Shown here: piece by piece, positions 1-7,791 of the stretch
Layout of the letters: the number at the start of each line of letters is the position of its first letter
How positions within the stretch are numbered: the first letter of the stretch is position 1
Assembly (NCBI RefSeq): GCF_013376005.1
Contig: NZ_JABMJK010000015.1
Location: forward strand, 62,001 to 126,000
DNA: 64,000 nucleotides
Source of the DNA: Duganella sp. SG902
GTDB taxonomy: Bacteria; Pseudomonadota; Gammaproteobacteria; Burkholderiales; Burkholderiaceae_D
Direction of reading: 5' to 3'
Position numbers and translations under genes: made by a program
The notes under the pieces: model-generated
What the model was told of the DNA's origin: nothing
Databases searched by the model: none
What the model saw: the letters and a program-made list of their open reading frames with translations, nothing else

Positions 1-1073
1 ATCACTGCGGTCCCGTGACCGGCCTGTTTCATGAATACGAAGTGAAGCTGGCGGAACTGATCCGCCAGTACATGCCGAACATCGAGATGTTCCGCATGCT
101 GGGCTCCGGCACGGAAGGGGTGATGGGTGCCATCCGCCTGGCCCGCGCCTACACCAACAAGAAATGGATCATCAAGATCGGTGGCGCTTATCATGGCTGG
201 AGCGACCAGATGGTATATGGCATGCGCCTGCCCGGCACCGGCCGGCGCGAGGCGATCGGCATCCCTGCCGGCTCCACCGCCTACACCCAGGAGTGCTTCC
301 CCAACGATCTGGATGCGCTGCGGCGCAAGCTATGGCTCAACAAGCTGCGCGGCGGCACGGCGGCGGTCATCGTCGAGCCGCTCGGGCCGGAGAGCGGCAC
401 TCGCCCCGTCTACGAGGACTACAACCGCCAGGTGCGCGCGCTGTGCGACGAATTCGGCGCGCTGCTGATCTTTGACGAGGTGGTGACCGGTTTCCGCATC
501 GGCATGGGCGGCGCGCAAGGCTACTTCAACGTGCGCCCGGATTTGACAGTGTTCGGCAAATGCCTGACCGGCGGCTACCTGATGGCGGGCGGCATCGGCG
601 GCCGCAAGGACGTGATGATGCTGCTGGCCGGGGGTATTGGCTCCACCAGCAAGCGCGCATTTGTCGGCGGCACGCTGTCGGCCAATCCGCTGTCCTGCGT
701 GGCCGGCTATTACGCCATCTCGGAAATGGCGCGCACCAACGCGGCGGTGGTGGCCGGGCGCGCGGGTGACCGGCTGTGCAAAGGACTGTCTCAGATCGTC
801 GAGCGGCTCGGCCTGCCCTATGTGGTCTACAACCAGGGCTCGATCGTGCATCTGCAAACCTCGGCCGTCCTGCTCATGAGCATGCGCAATCCGATCAAGC
901 TGATGAAAGAGGTCAACGCGCGCAAACACATGATGGAGGAAATGGGCGCTGCCTACATGGCGCATGGCCTGGTGACGTTGGCGGGCAGCCGGATCTACAC
1001 CAGCATGGCCGATACCGACGCCGTCATAGACGAAGCGCTGAACCGTTTTGAATCCGTGCTGCGGCTGGTGTGA
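1..1073 (+). CDS. Class III (GSA-aminomutase-like) PLP aminotransferase, 5' truncated by window
   Basis: This is a fold-type I PLP enzyme of the class III aminotransferase group, closest in look to glutamate-1-semialdehyde 2,1-aminomutase. The reading frame is already open at base 3 (codons for H-C-G-P before the GTG at 15), so the true start lies outside the window. Visible motifs are the PLP-phosphate region GSGTEGVMGAIRLAR, the cofactor Asp in LLIFDEVVTGFR, and the Schiff-base Lys in TVFGKCLTGGYLMAGG. The Pro usually found after the GG pair is replaced here. The product ends in a normal C-terminal domain. The next gene starts within a few bases, so the two are probably co-transcribed. A heme-biosynthesis role is unlikely given the partner gene; an accessory amino-sugar or amino-acid transamination is an inference. 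Family confident, substrate unknown. Confidence 0.85.
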   Translation, partial: HCGPVTGLFHEYEVKLAELIRQYMPNIEMFRMLGSGTEGVMGAIRLARAYTNKKWIIKIGGAYHGWSDQMVYGMRLPGTGRREAIGIPAGSTAYTQECFPNDLDALRRKLWLNKLRGGTAAVIVEPLGPESGTRPVYEDYNRQVRALCDEFGALLIFDEVVTGFRIGMGGAQGYFNVRPDLTVFGKCLTGGYLMAGGIGGRKDVMMLLAGGIGSTSKRAFVGGTLSANPLSCVAGYYAISEMARTNAAVVAGRAGDRLCKGLSQIVERLGLPYVVYNQGSIVHLQTSAVLLMSMRNPIKLMKEVNARKHMMEEMGAAYMAHGLVTLAGSRIYTSMADTDAVIDEALNRFESVLRLV

Positions 1074-1087
1074 TGGAAGCGATGCAA

Positions 1088-1738
1088 ATGAACTACGATG
1101 CAGCCATCGCGCGCCTGAACGACGCCGCCAGGCGCCTCGGTGCCAAGGGATTGCTGGAGCCGGACGACACGCTGTCCATGCGCCTGGCCGGCAGCGGCAA
1201 CATCCTGCTGCAAACCGGCTCCGGCCCGGCGCAGCAGGTGGAGATCGTGCCGCTGGCCGATGACGGCGCCCGAGCGCCGCTGGCGGCGCAGCATCTGGCG
1301 GTGTACCGCACCCGCGCCGACGTTGGCTGCGTGCTGTTGAATCGCCAGCCATGGGCGTCCGCATTGTACGCGCTGGAGAACGACATGCCCGGCGTATTCG
1401 ACGAACAAATCCGCCATCTGGGCCGCACTGTCGCCCTGCTAGCAGGCCCGGTTGAACTCCCCCTCAACCAGGCGCGCCTGCACAGCGGCGCCAATGCGTG
1501 GATCGCGCCCGGACATGTGCTGTGTTTCGGCACCCTGCCCGAGCGCACCGTCTTCAACGCCGAACTGCTGGAAAAATGCGCCAAAGCCTACGTGCTGGCG
1601 ACCAGCGCCGGACTGCCGGTCGGCCGCATACCATGGCTGGTACGCTGGATCGCCAACGGCCGCCTGCTCAAGGACGAGCGCCGCGCCGCCGAACAATACG
1701 CCCGTGGCCAGATGCCGGTGCTATCGACCGCCTACTGA
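1088..1738 (+). CDS. Class II aldolase/adducin-like protein lacking metal-binding His pair
   Basis: The product is about 216 aa with the class II aldolase/adducin fold (HLAVYRTRADV... then NAWIAPGHVLCFG). In active family members a His-x-His pair follows the conserved HxxVYRxRPD stretch and binds zinc. Here that segment reads VGCVLLNRQPWASAL, so both histidines are missing; a His remains in the later APGH segment. Start choice: ATG 1088 has a GGAAG ribosome site 8 nt upstream; ATG 1073 (overlapping the previous stop as TGATG) and GTG 1070 are alternatives. It lies immediately downstream of the class III aminotransferase and probably forms an operon with it. It may be a catalytically dead or repurposed partner subunit. 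The fold call is good; the function is unknown. Confidence 0.75.
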   Translation: MNYDAAIARLNDAARRLGAKGLLEPDDTLSMRLAGSGNILLQTGSGPAQQVEIVPLADDGARAPLAAQHLAVYRTRADVGCVLLNRQPWASALYALENDMPGVFDEQIRHLGRTVALLAGPVELPLNQARLHSGANAWIAPGHVLCFGTLPERTVFNAELLEKCAKAYVLATSAGLPVGRIPWLVRWIANGRLLKDERRAAEQYARGQMPVLSTAY

Positions 1739-1754
1739 TCCGCCCAACGGTGCC

Positions 1755-1795
1755 GGCTGTGCGACAATATCGGCCTTTAGTCGAAACGCACAGCC
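1755..1795. repeat. 9-bp inverted repeat just upstream of the flavoprotein gene
   Basis: GGCTGTGCG (1755-1763) is perfectly repeated in inverse as CGCACAGCC (1787-1795), 7 bp before the ATG at 1803. The 23-nt spacer is AT-richer than its surroundings and no Shine-Dalgarno site is visible before the ATG. It could be an operator or an RNA stem that limits translation; neither is established. Confidence 0.4.
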
Positions 1796-1802
1796 TTATA
1801 AA

Positions 1803-2852
1803 ATGACCCAGCTCTCCCAGCGTGACGCCCGTCGGATTGAACGCCACGCGGCGGCGGCCGACGCCGCAGGCTTCCTGCACCCAGTCCAGCAAGCCTTGCT
1901 GCACCGGCGCGGCTGGCTGAAAATGCTGGCGCCACGCGCCGCCGGTGGCGCCGAACTGCCTTTGCCGGAGGTGGTTCGTCTGGAGGAATCCGTGGCCGCC
2001 ATCGACGGCAGCATGGGCTGGGTGCTGACGCTGTGCGCCGGCGCCGGCTGGTTCGCCGGTTTCCTGTCGCCGGAGCTGGCACGCCAGATCATCGGCACGC
2101 CGCGCGTCTGCCTGGGCGGCAGCGGTGCGCCGACCGGCTATGCCGACGAAGACGGCGACGGCTACCGCATCACCGGCCGCTGGGACTACGCCAGCGGCGC
2201 ACCGATGGCCAGCCACTTCACCCTGAACGCGGTGTTGCGCGCCAACGGCGAGCCGCTGCTGGACGCCGACGGAACGCCACGCATCCGCGCCTTCCTGGTA
2301 CCGGCGGCGCAGGTGCGGGTCGAAGACAACTGGCGCAGCATCGGCATGCGCGCCAGCGCCTCGCACAGCTACCGCATAGAAGACGCATGGGTGAGCGAAG
2401 ATCACGGCTTCGCCATCCGCCCCGATGCCGCGACGGCTGACGGCCCGCTCTACCGATTCCCGTTTTATTCGCTGGCTTACGTCACGCTGGCGGCCAACGT
2501 GGCCGGCATGGCCAGCCACTTCATCGAACTCGCGCGCGAGTGCGTCCATCGCCGAAAGAAAGGCATGCCGCTGCTGGAAGAGAAAGAACACAGCCTGCTA
2601 GCCGCCCGCGCGCGGTTCTATGAGGTACTGGACCTCAGTTGGCTCCGGGTGGCCGATGAACAGGCACTGAATGAAAGCGACATGCTCGCCATCCAGACGA
2701 CCTCCCTGAGTCTGGTCGCCATCGCCCGCTCCGCCGTCGACGAGCTATATCCCTACTGCGGCCTCCACGCCGCCCACGCGGAAAGCACCATCAACCGCGT
2801 CTGGCGTGACTTCCACACCGCCAGCCAACATTCACTATTGCTGCCAGCGTAA
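1803..2852 (+). CDS. Acyl-CoA-dehydrogenase-fold flavoprotein (group D monooxygenase-like)
   Basis: A protein of 349 aa with the acyl-CoA dehydrogenase architecture: helical N-terminus (about 1-100), a middle beta domain with the substrate/flavin segment YRITGRWDYASGAPMASHFTLNAV, and a C-terminal four-helix domain (about 220-345). It lacks an obvious acyl-CoA dehydrogenase catalytic base. The overall look (LPEVVRLEESVAAIDGSMGWV, ITGRWxYASG) matches the HpaH/DszC-type flavin-dependent hydroxylases that use reduced flavin supplied by a separate reductase. No reductase gene is visible nearby. The ATG at 1803 follows TTATAAA with no clear ribosome site. Its stop faces the stop of the VOC gene across 6 bp. 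Substrate unknown; a small aromatic or sulfur compound is possible. Confidence 0.7.
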   Translation: MTQLSQRDARRIERHAAAADAAGFLHPVQQALLHRRGWLKMLAPRAAGGAELPLPEVVRLEESVAAIDGSMGWVLTLCAGAGWFAGFLSPELARQIIGTPRVCLGGSGAPTGYADEDGDGYRITGRWDYASGAPMASHFTLNAVLRANGEPLLDADGTPRIRAFLVPAAQVRVEDNWRSIGMRASASHSYRIEDAWVSEDHGFAIRPDAATADGPLYRFPFYSLAYVTLAANVAGMASHFIELARECVHRRKKGMPLLEEKEHSLLAARARFYEVLDLSWLRVADEQALNESDMLAIQTTSLSLVAIARSAVDELYPYCGLHAAHAESTINRVWRDFHTASQHSLLLPA

Positions 2853-2858
2853 ATGGCC

Positions 2859-3260
2859 TCACGTGCCGCAGTTAAGCTTCCAAGGCACGCCGAAACGATC
2901 AGTCACGATGGCGTAGCACGGCGACCAGAATGTTTTCTGCGGCGCCAGCACGACCTGTCCACCGGCTTGCAGCGCATCGAAGAAAGTCCTCACCTTCGTC
3001 TCCGAGTCCACGCCGAGCAGCACATAGAAGCCCTTGGGCTTCTCATATCGGCCCGGATCGACATCGGCGCCCGCGATTTCAACGCCATCGATGTTGATGT
3101 TCGCATGGACGATGGTCTGGCCATGCGCCTCGGACACCGCCGGCACCGGCGAGTCCTTTACCCGCAACATCGTGCCAATTCTGCCGCCAAGGTGCTGGGC
3201 GTAAAACCGGAAAGCCTCCTCGCACTGCCCGCTGAAGTCGATATGGAATGACAGGCTCAT
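2859..3260 (-). CDS. VOC-family (PhnB/glyoxalase-like) protein
   Basis: A 133-aa single-domain protein of the vicinal oxygen chelate superfamily, PhnB-like subgroup: SFHIDFSGQCEEAFRFYAQHLGG at the N-terminus and DRFGVPWKLNCG at the C-terminus, both hallmarks of that group. Members are small metal-binding or lyase/resistance proteins whose reactions are mostly unknown. Its ATG directly follows the TAA of the upstream membrane-protein gene (TAAATG), with GGAG as ribosome site inside that gene, so the two are translationally linked. It is the last gene of the minus-strand group beginning with the sigma-54 activator. Confidence 0.85.
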   Translation of the reverse strand: MSLSFHIDFSGQCEEAFRFYAQHLGGRIGTMLRVKDSPVPAVSEAHGQTIVHANINIDGVEIAGADVDPGRYEKPKGFYVLLGVDSETKVRTFFDALQAGGQVVLAPQKTFWSPCYAIVTDRFGVPWKLNCGT

Positions 3261-3725
3261 TTAATTATCTCCGTTGATAGCTTTGCGCGCCGCCAATGCG
3301 ATCGGAAAGCCGAACAGGAACATATGCGATAACAGATCGAGTGCGCTTGCAAGTGGCTTGAAGTGTACGGCAAACGGAAACGCGGAAGCCGGCAACACGA
3401 CCAGCCGCATGACGAAGAACACCAGCACGCCGAATACAACGCCGCATGCTAGCGCGTGTCGCGCCAGGGAAGGCCACAACCGCGCCAGCATCAGATACAC
3501 GCCGGCCCACGCCAACGACAATCCGAAATGCGCGGCCAATCCAAACGCGGCCATCGCCGGGCCTCCGCTCAACGCCTCCTTTCCAAACGCGCCGCTGGCG
3601 ACGATCCGCAGCAATTGCAGCGGTGCCGTGCCGTTATAGGCGGCAAACGAGATCGCGAAGGTGATGTCCAGCGCACCGGCAATCAAGCCGCCAATCAGGA
3701 GATAACGAATCTGTCCGGTTTTCAT
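3261..3725 (-). CDS. Small integral membrane protein (about four TM segments)
   Basis: A 154-aa hydrophobic protein starting MKTGQIRYLLIGG. The start at 3725 has AAGGA about 8 nt upstream; an upstream extension of the frame has no supporting site. Four likely membrane helices are visible: LIGGLIAGALDITFAISFAAY, a middle helix around MAAFGLAAHFGLSLAWAGVYLML, ACGVVFGVLVFFVMRLVVLPA, and the C-terminal LLSHMFLFGFPIALAA. It resembles small uncharacterised inner-membrane proteins (DUF1440-like at best). It lies between GNAT and VOC genes with no spacing to the VOC gene. Function unknown. Confidence 0.75.
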   Translation of the reverse strand: MKTGQIRYLLIGGLIAGALDITFAISFAAYNGTAPLQLLRIVASGAFGKEALSGGPAMAAFGLAAHFGLSLAWAGVYLMLARLWPSLARHALACGVVFGVLVFFVMRLVVLPASAFPFAVHFKPLASALDLLSHMFLFGFPIALAARKAINGDN

Positions 3726-3750
3726 GCGCACACGTCCTTCTTTACGATTG

Positions 3751-4182
3751 TCAGGATTCGTCGATATAGCCATTTTCCACGGCCTGCGACTGATTGGCAA
3801 AGATCGCCATCGCCGTGCGCATGCGCCGGAAGCCAAATTTCTTATAGAACGGTTCCTTGCCCGGCACTGCGTACAAGATGATTTTCTTGTGGCCGGCGGA
3901 AAGACTCACCAGCCTCGCCACGATCTCCTTGCCCAAGCCGGTGCCCTGATGGCTAGGCATCACGGCCACGTCGCAGATGTACGAACAGTCGATGCCGTCG
4001 GCCAGCGCGCGGCCCACGCCCACCAGCTTGCCATCCTCGCGCGCAAAGCACACGAAGCGGCTGTTGCCGAACGCGACCTTCAGGTCGGCCGGATTCTTGT
4101 TCCCAAGCGGCGCCGCGTGATACAGGGCGCTCAGTTCACCCCAATCCAGCGTATCGATCGAATCAAACCACGTCAATGCCAT
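3751..4182 (-). CDS. GNAT-family N-acetyltransferase
   Basis: A 143-aa acetyl-CoA-dependent acyltransferase. Motif A is clear: ICDVAVMPSHQGTGLGKEIVARL, the Q/R-x-x-G-x-G/A loop that holds the CoA pyrophosphate, followed by the beta-bulge region LYAVPGKEPFYKKFGFRRM typical of YhbS/ElaA-like GNATs. A strong GGAGGAAG site precedes the ATG. It starts 14 bp after the sigma-54 activator stop and so probably belongs to that transcript. The acceptor substrate cannot be read from sequence. Confidence 0.9.
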   Translation of the reverse strand: MALTWFDSIDTLDWGELSALYHAAPLGNKNPADLKVAFGNSRFVCFAREDGKLVGVGRALADGIDCSYICDVAVMPSHQGTGLGKEIVARLVSLSAGHKKIILYAVPGKEPFYKKFGFRRMRTAMAIFANQSQAVENGYIDES

Positions 4183-4196
4183 CTGCTTCCTCCAGT

Positions 4197-6035
4197 TTAT
4201 AAGCGTTCATCGGCCGCTGGCCTGGCGCCGGCCGCTTCCTCTTCCCGCTTGCGCATGCGGTAGGCCAGTTTGGGCCGCGTCAGGCCGAGCAACCGCGCCG
4301 CCGCCGACAGGTTGCCCTGCGCCTGCTCGACCGCCGCCACGATCAATGCTTGCTCCAATTGGTCGAGCGACCAGGCGCCGCCGGACGCATTCAACAAGCC
4401 CGGCACCATGTCCAGCAGCTGCTTGCCCTGTCCGCCCGCCTCTTCCCTTGGCGCCTCGCCCTGCCTCAGCTGTCCCGTCACGCTGAGCGAGAAATACGAC
4501 TGCGCCGCATCCTCGCCGCTGGTGAACAAGTGCGGCAGGTCGATCGGCCCATCCTCGTTGGCGTAGATGGTGCCGCGCTCGACCAGATTCTGCAATTCCC
4601 GGATATTACCGGGGAACGCATAATTGAGCAGCGCGTCCACCGCGCGCGCGGTGAAGCCAGTCACGCGGCGCTGGTGCTTCTCCCCGTAGTGCCGCAGGAA
4701 ATAACTCATCAGCAGCGGAATGTCGTCGCGCCGGTCGCGCAGCGGCGGCAGGTGGATCGGGAACACGTTCAGGCGGAAGAACAGGTCTTCGCGGAAGCGC
4801 CCAGCGCGGATCTCCTCGCGCAGGTTGACGTTGGTGGCAGCCACCACCCGCACCGCCACGCGGATGCTGCGCGCGCCGCCCACGCGTTCGATCTCGCCCT
4901 CCTGCAGGGCGCGCAACAGCTTGCCTTGCGCGACCATGCTCAGCGTGGCGATCTCGTCGAGGAACAGGGTGCCGCCGTTGGCGCGTTCGAAGCGGCCCGG
5001 CCGCGATTCCGAGGCGCCGGTGAACGCGCCGCGCTCGACGCCAAACAACTCCGACTCGATCAGCGTCTCCGGAATCGCGGCGCAGTTCACCGCCACGAAG
5101 GGCCGCTCCTTGCGCGGGCTGATCTGATGCAGCATGGACGCGAACATCTCCTTGCCGACGCCCGATTCGCCGGTGAACAGCACCGTGGCCTCGGTCGGCG
5201 CCACCCGCCGCAGCATGTGGCAGGCCGCGTTGAAGGCGGACGACACGCCCACCATCTGCTTGTCCTGCCCGCCACCCTCGGCCGGGAACAACACGGCGGT
5301 GTTGCGGGAATTGGCGCCGTTGCGCTGGCCGTAGGCGGTGCTGACAAACGCCTCGGCGTTGAAATAACTGAGATCCTCCTCGATGTCGTCCCACTCGTCG
5401 GCCGGCTTGCCCAGCAGGCGGCAACGGCGGTGCCCCATCGACTGGCACTCGACCTCGCGGTAAACGATCAGGCGTCCCACCAGCGCGCTGGTGTAGCCGA
5501 TCGCGTAGCCGGTCTGCATCCAGCACGCCGGCTCGGTGCCGATGCCGAAGTGGGCGATGTGCGCCTCGTCCTCGCTCGAGTGGTGCCACAGGAATTCGCC
5601 GTGATAGGTGCCGCGCTCGACGTCGAATTCGAAATGCACCGGCTCCACCTTGACCGCGCCCTCCAGCGCGTGCATGCGCGGACCGGCCGCGAACAGCGCC
5701 GCCGGCTCGGCGTCCGGCCAGCGCTCGCGCAGCAGCTGCGCATCGCGCATGCCGGCCGAGTAACCGACCCGCGTCAGCAGGCCGCGCGTCTTTTCCATGC
5801 CGAGGCTGTCGACCAACTCGCGCCGCAGGTCGCCCAGCGAACTGGTGTGCATGAGCTGCATGCGTTGGCCGTTCAGCCAGATGCGGCCGTCGCCCGGCGA
5901 GAACTGCAGGCTCTGCGTGAGGTCGTCCAGCGTCGGCGGCGCGCCCGCGTTCATATGGGCGCTATCGCCGCGATTGAGAATCCGGCTTTCCGACTTGGCC
6001 ATGTCGGCCAGCGATACCTGCTGCACGTGCTTCAT
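4197..6035 (-). CDS. XylR/DmpR/MopR-type sigma-54-dependent activator, phenolic sensing
   Basis: A 612-aa NtrC-family regulator. N-terminal XylR_N/V4R aromatic-sensor domain (about 35-215), B-linker, AAA+ domain with Walker A GESGVGKE (about 289-296), the sigma-54 contact loop GAFTGA (about 336-341) and Walker B GGTLFLDE, then a C-terminal Fis-type HTH (GNLSAAARLLGLTRPKLAYRM). The sensor keeps C171, E194, C197 and C205 with exactly the spacing of the zinc site known in MopR (C155/E178/C181/C189). H122 and W150 fall where MopR H106 and W134 contact phenol. The start at ATG 6035 (MKHVQQV) has AAGGAA upstream; 6086 is only an open-frame extension. It is divergent from the aldehyde dehydrogenase operon, with a palindromic activator site and a -24/-12 promoter between, so it very likely activates that operon in response to a phenolic compound. 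Confidence 0.93.
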   Translation of the reverse strand: MKHVQQVSLADMAKSESRILNRGDSAHMNAGAPPTLDDLTQSLQFSPGDGRIWLNGQRMQLMHTSSLGDLRRELVDSLGMEKTRGLLTRVGYSAGMRDAQLLRERWPDAEPAALFAAGPRMHALEGAVKVEPVHFEFDVERGTYHGEFLWHHSSEDEAHIAHFGIGTEPACWMQTGYAIGYTSALVGRLIVYREVECQSMGHRRCRLLGKPADEWDDIEEDLSYFNAEAFVSTAYGQRNGANSRNTAVLFPAEGGGQDKQMVGVSSAFNAACHMLRRVAPTEATVLFTGESGVGKEMFASMLHQISPRKERPFVAVNCAAIPETLIESELFGVERGAFTGASESRPGRFERANGGTLFLDEIATLSMVAQGKLLRALQEGEIERVGGARSIRVAVRVVAATNVNLREEIRAGRFREDLFFRLNVFPIHLPPLRDRRDDIPLLMSYFLRHYGEKHQRRVTGFTARAVDALLNYAFPGNIRELQNLVERGTIYANEDGPIDLPHLFTSGEDAAQSYFSLSVTGQLRQGEAPREEAGGQGKQLLDMVPGLLNASGGAWSLDQLEQALIVAAVEQAQGNLSAAARLLGLTRPKLAYRMRKREEEAAGARPAADERL

Positions 6036-6060
6036 CGAGTTCCTTGCGACGCTGAATGAA

Positions 6061-6110
6061 TTGATCAAATGGTACAACGGCCCCAACGGGTTTTGATCAA
6101 TTGATCAAAA
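6061..6110. promoter_or_regulatory. Upstream activating sequence for the XylR/MopR-type regulator
   Basis: A perfect 20-bp palindrome, TTTTGATCAATTGATCAAAA, occupies 6091-6110. A further TTGATCAA half-site lies at 6061-6068, about 36 bp away. The TTGATC-N4-GATCAA pattern is the known binding motif of aromatic-responsive XylR/DmpR-type activators. The palindrome centre is about 130 bp upstream of the -24 element at 6230, a typical distance for IHF-assisted looping. Since the site lies beside the regulator start, it may also mediate autoregulation. Confidence 0.88.
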
Positions 6111-6228
6111 TTTATCGTGACGCGATTTCTGCTGCAACGCAGCGCGCGATCTCGCGCCGTGAAAATTACTGAATAAATTGAAGCATTTAGCACCCCCTGC
6201 GGTGCGGCATGCGCGGCTCCCAGGGCAC

Positions 6229-6244
6229 TGGCACGGAATTGGCT
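6229..6244 (+). promoter_or_regulatory. Sigma-54 (-24/-12) promoter of the aromatic catabolic operon
   Basis: TGGCAC-N5-TGGCT matches the sigma-54 consensus TGGCAC-N5-TTGC(A/T) with one mismatch. It keeps the essential GG and GC dinucleotides at correct spacing. Transcription would start near 6255, giving a leader of about 35 nt before the ATG at 6290. Together with the activator and its palindromic site it forms a complete enhancer-dependent circuit. Confidence 0.88.
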
Positions 6245-6289
6245 AATACAAGCGTAAAAGCCACAACAACCACGCCACAGGAGACCAAC

Positions 6290-7765
6290 ATGGGCGCACC
6301 CGACGCGATCGCGTTTTTACACGACATCATCTGGCAGGGCAAGATCTTTGACGGCGGCTGGAGCGCCGCGCGAGGAGGCAGCCAGCCCATCATCGAACCG
6401 GCCACCGGCGCCACGCTGGGCCACACCGGCAAGGCCAACGGCGACGACGTCGCGCGCGCCGCCGCCCTCGCCCGCGCCGCGCAGCGCGACTGGGCCGCCA
6501 GCGACTATAAAGAACGCGCCGCCATCTTCCGCCGCGCCGCCGGGCTGCTGGAGCAGCACCGCGACGAGCTGGCCGAATGGATCGCGCGCGAAACCGGCGG
6601 CATCCTGCCCAAGGCCCAGCTGGAACTGCGCGAGGCCGTCGCCCACCTGCACGAGGCCGCCGCCATGCTGACCCAGCCGCAAGGCCAGTTGCTGGCGGCG
6701 CCGCACGGCCAGTTCAGCATCGCGCGGCGCGTGCCGCACGGCGTGGTGGGCGTGATCTCGCCATTCAACTTTCCCCTGATCCTGTCACTGCGCTCGATCG
6801 CGCCGGCGCTGGCGGTGGGCAACGCCGTGGTGCACAAGCCGGACCTGCAAACCCCGGTCGCCGGCGGCGTCATCATCGCCCGCATCTTCGAGCAAGCCGG
6901 CCTGCCGCCGGGCGTGCTGCATGTGCTGCCCGGCGGCGCCGACGCCGGCGAGGCGCTGTGCACCCATCCGGACATCGGCATGGTGTCGTTCACCGGCTCC
7001 ACCGCCGTCGGCCGCCGCGTGGCCGAGCTGGCGGGACGCTCGCTGAAGAAGGTGGCCCTGGAACTGGGCGGCAAGAATTCGCTGGTGATCCTGGACGACG
7101 CCGATCCCGACGTGGCCGCCGCCAACGTGGCCTGGGGCGCCTATCTGCACCAAGGGCAGATCTGCATGGCCTCCGGCCGCATCCTGCTCCAGCGCGGCAT
7201 CGCCGCCGCCGTCACCGAACGCCTGCTGGACAAGGCCGCCAGCCTGCCGGTCGGCGATCCGATGAGCGGCACCGTGGCGCTCGGCCCGCTGATCAACGGC
7301 CGCCAGGTCGAACGCCTGCACGGCATCGTGCAGGACTCCATCGCGGCCGGCGCCCGGCTGCTGGCCGGAGGTTCCCACGACGGCCGCTTTTACCTGCCGA
7401 CGGTGCTGGCTGACGTGCGTCCCGGCATGCGCTGCTTCGAGGAAGAGCTGTTTGGCCCGGTGGCCTCGATCAGCGTGTTCGACAGCGATGACGACGCCAT
7501 CGCGCTGGCCTCCCAAACCGAGGGTTGTCTGGCGCTGGGCGTGATCTCGCCATCGCTGGCGCGCGCCATGCACATCGTCAACCGCGTGCCCTGCGGCCAT
7601 GCCCACATCAACGACCAGACCGTGGTGGCCGAGGTGCATGCGCCGTTCGGCGGCAGCGGCAGCTCCGGCAACGGCGGCCGCCACGGCGGCCCGGCCGACT
7701 GGGACGAATTCACCCAATGGCAATGGCTGACCATCAAGAGCCAAGCCCCGCACTACCCCTTCTAA
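6290..7765 (+). CDS. Benzaldehyde-type aldehyde dehydrogenase (NAD(P)+)
   Basis: A 491-aa ALDH-superfamily enzyme oxidising an aldehyde to the acid in the cytoplasm. Visible features are SPFNFPLILSLRSIAPALAVGN, the cofactor motif FTGSTAVGRRVAE, the general-base Glu in LELGGKN, and the nucleophilic Cys of HQGQICMASGR (about residue 292). The N-terminal WQGKIFDGGW and the C-terminal WQWLT...YPF ending are typical of the benzaldehyde/vanillin dehydrogenase branch. ATG 6290 has AGGAG 5-6 nt upstream; the in-frame ATG at 6209 precedes the sigma-54 promoter and is rejected. It is the first gene of the sigma-54-controlled operon, 26 bp before the SDR gene. Likely substrates are aromatic aldehydes such as vanillin or coniferaldehyde (inference). 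Confidence 0.9.
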   Translation: MGAPDAIAFLHDIIWQGKIFDGGWSAARGGSQPIIEPATGATLGHTGKANGDDVARAAALARAAQRDWAASDYKERAAIFRRAAGLLEQHRDELAEWIARETGGILPKAQLELREAVAHLHEAAAMLTQPQGQLLAAPHGQFSIARRVPHGVVGVISPFNFPLILSLRSIAPALAVGNAVVHKPDLQTPVAGGVIIARIFEQAGLPPGVLHVLPGGADAGEALCTHPDIGMVSFTGSTAVGRRVAELAGRSLKKVALELGGKNSLVILDDADPDVAAANVAWGAYLHQGQICMASGRILLQRGIAAAVTERLLDKAASLPVGDPMSGTVALGPLINGRQVERLHGIVQDSIAAGARLLAGGSHDGRFYLPTVLADVRPGMRCFEEELFGPVASISVFDSDDDAIALASQTEGCLALGVISPSLARAMHIVNRVPCGHAHINDQTVVAEVHAPFGGSGSSGNGGRHGGPADWDEFTQWQWLTIKSQAPHYPF

Positions 7766-7791
7766 CCACACACAACAACACGAGAGACACC

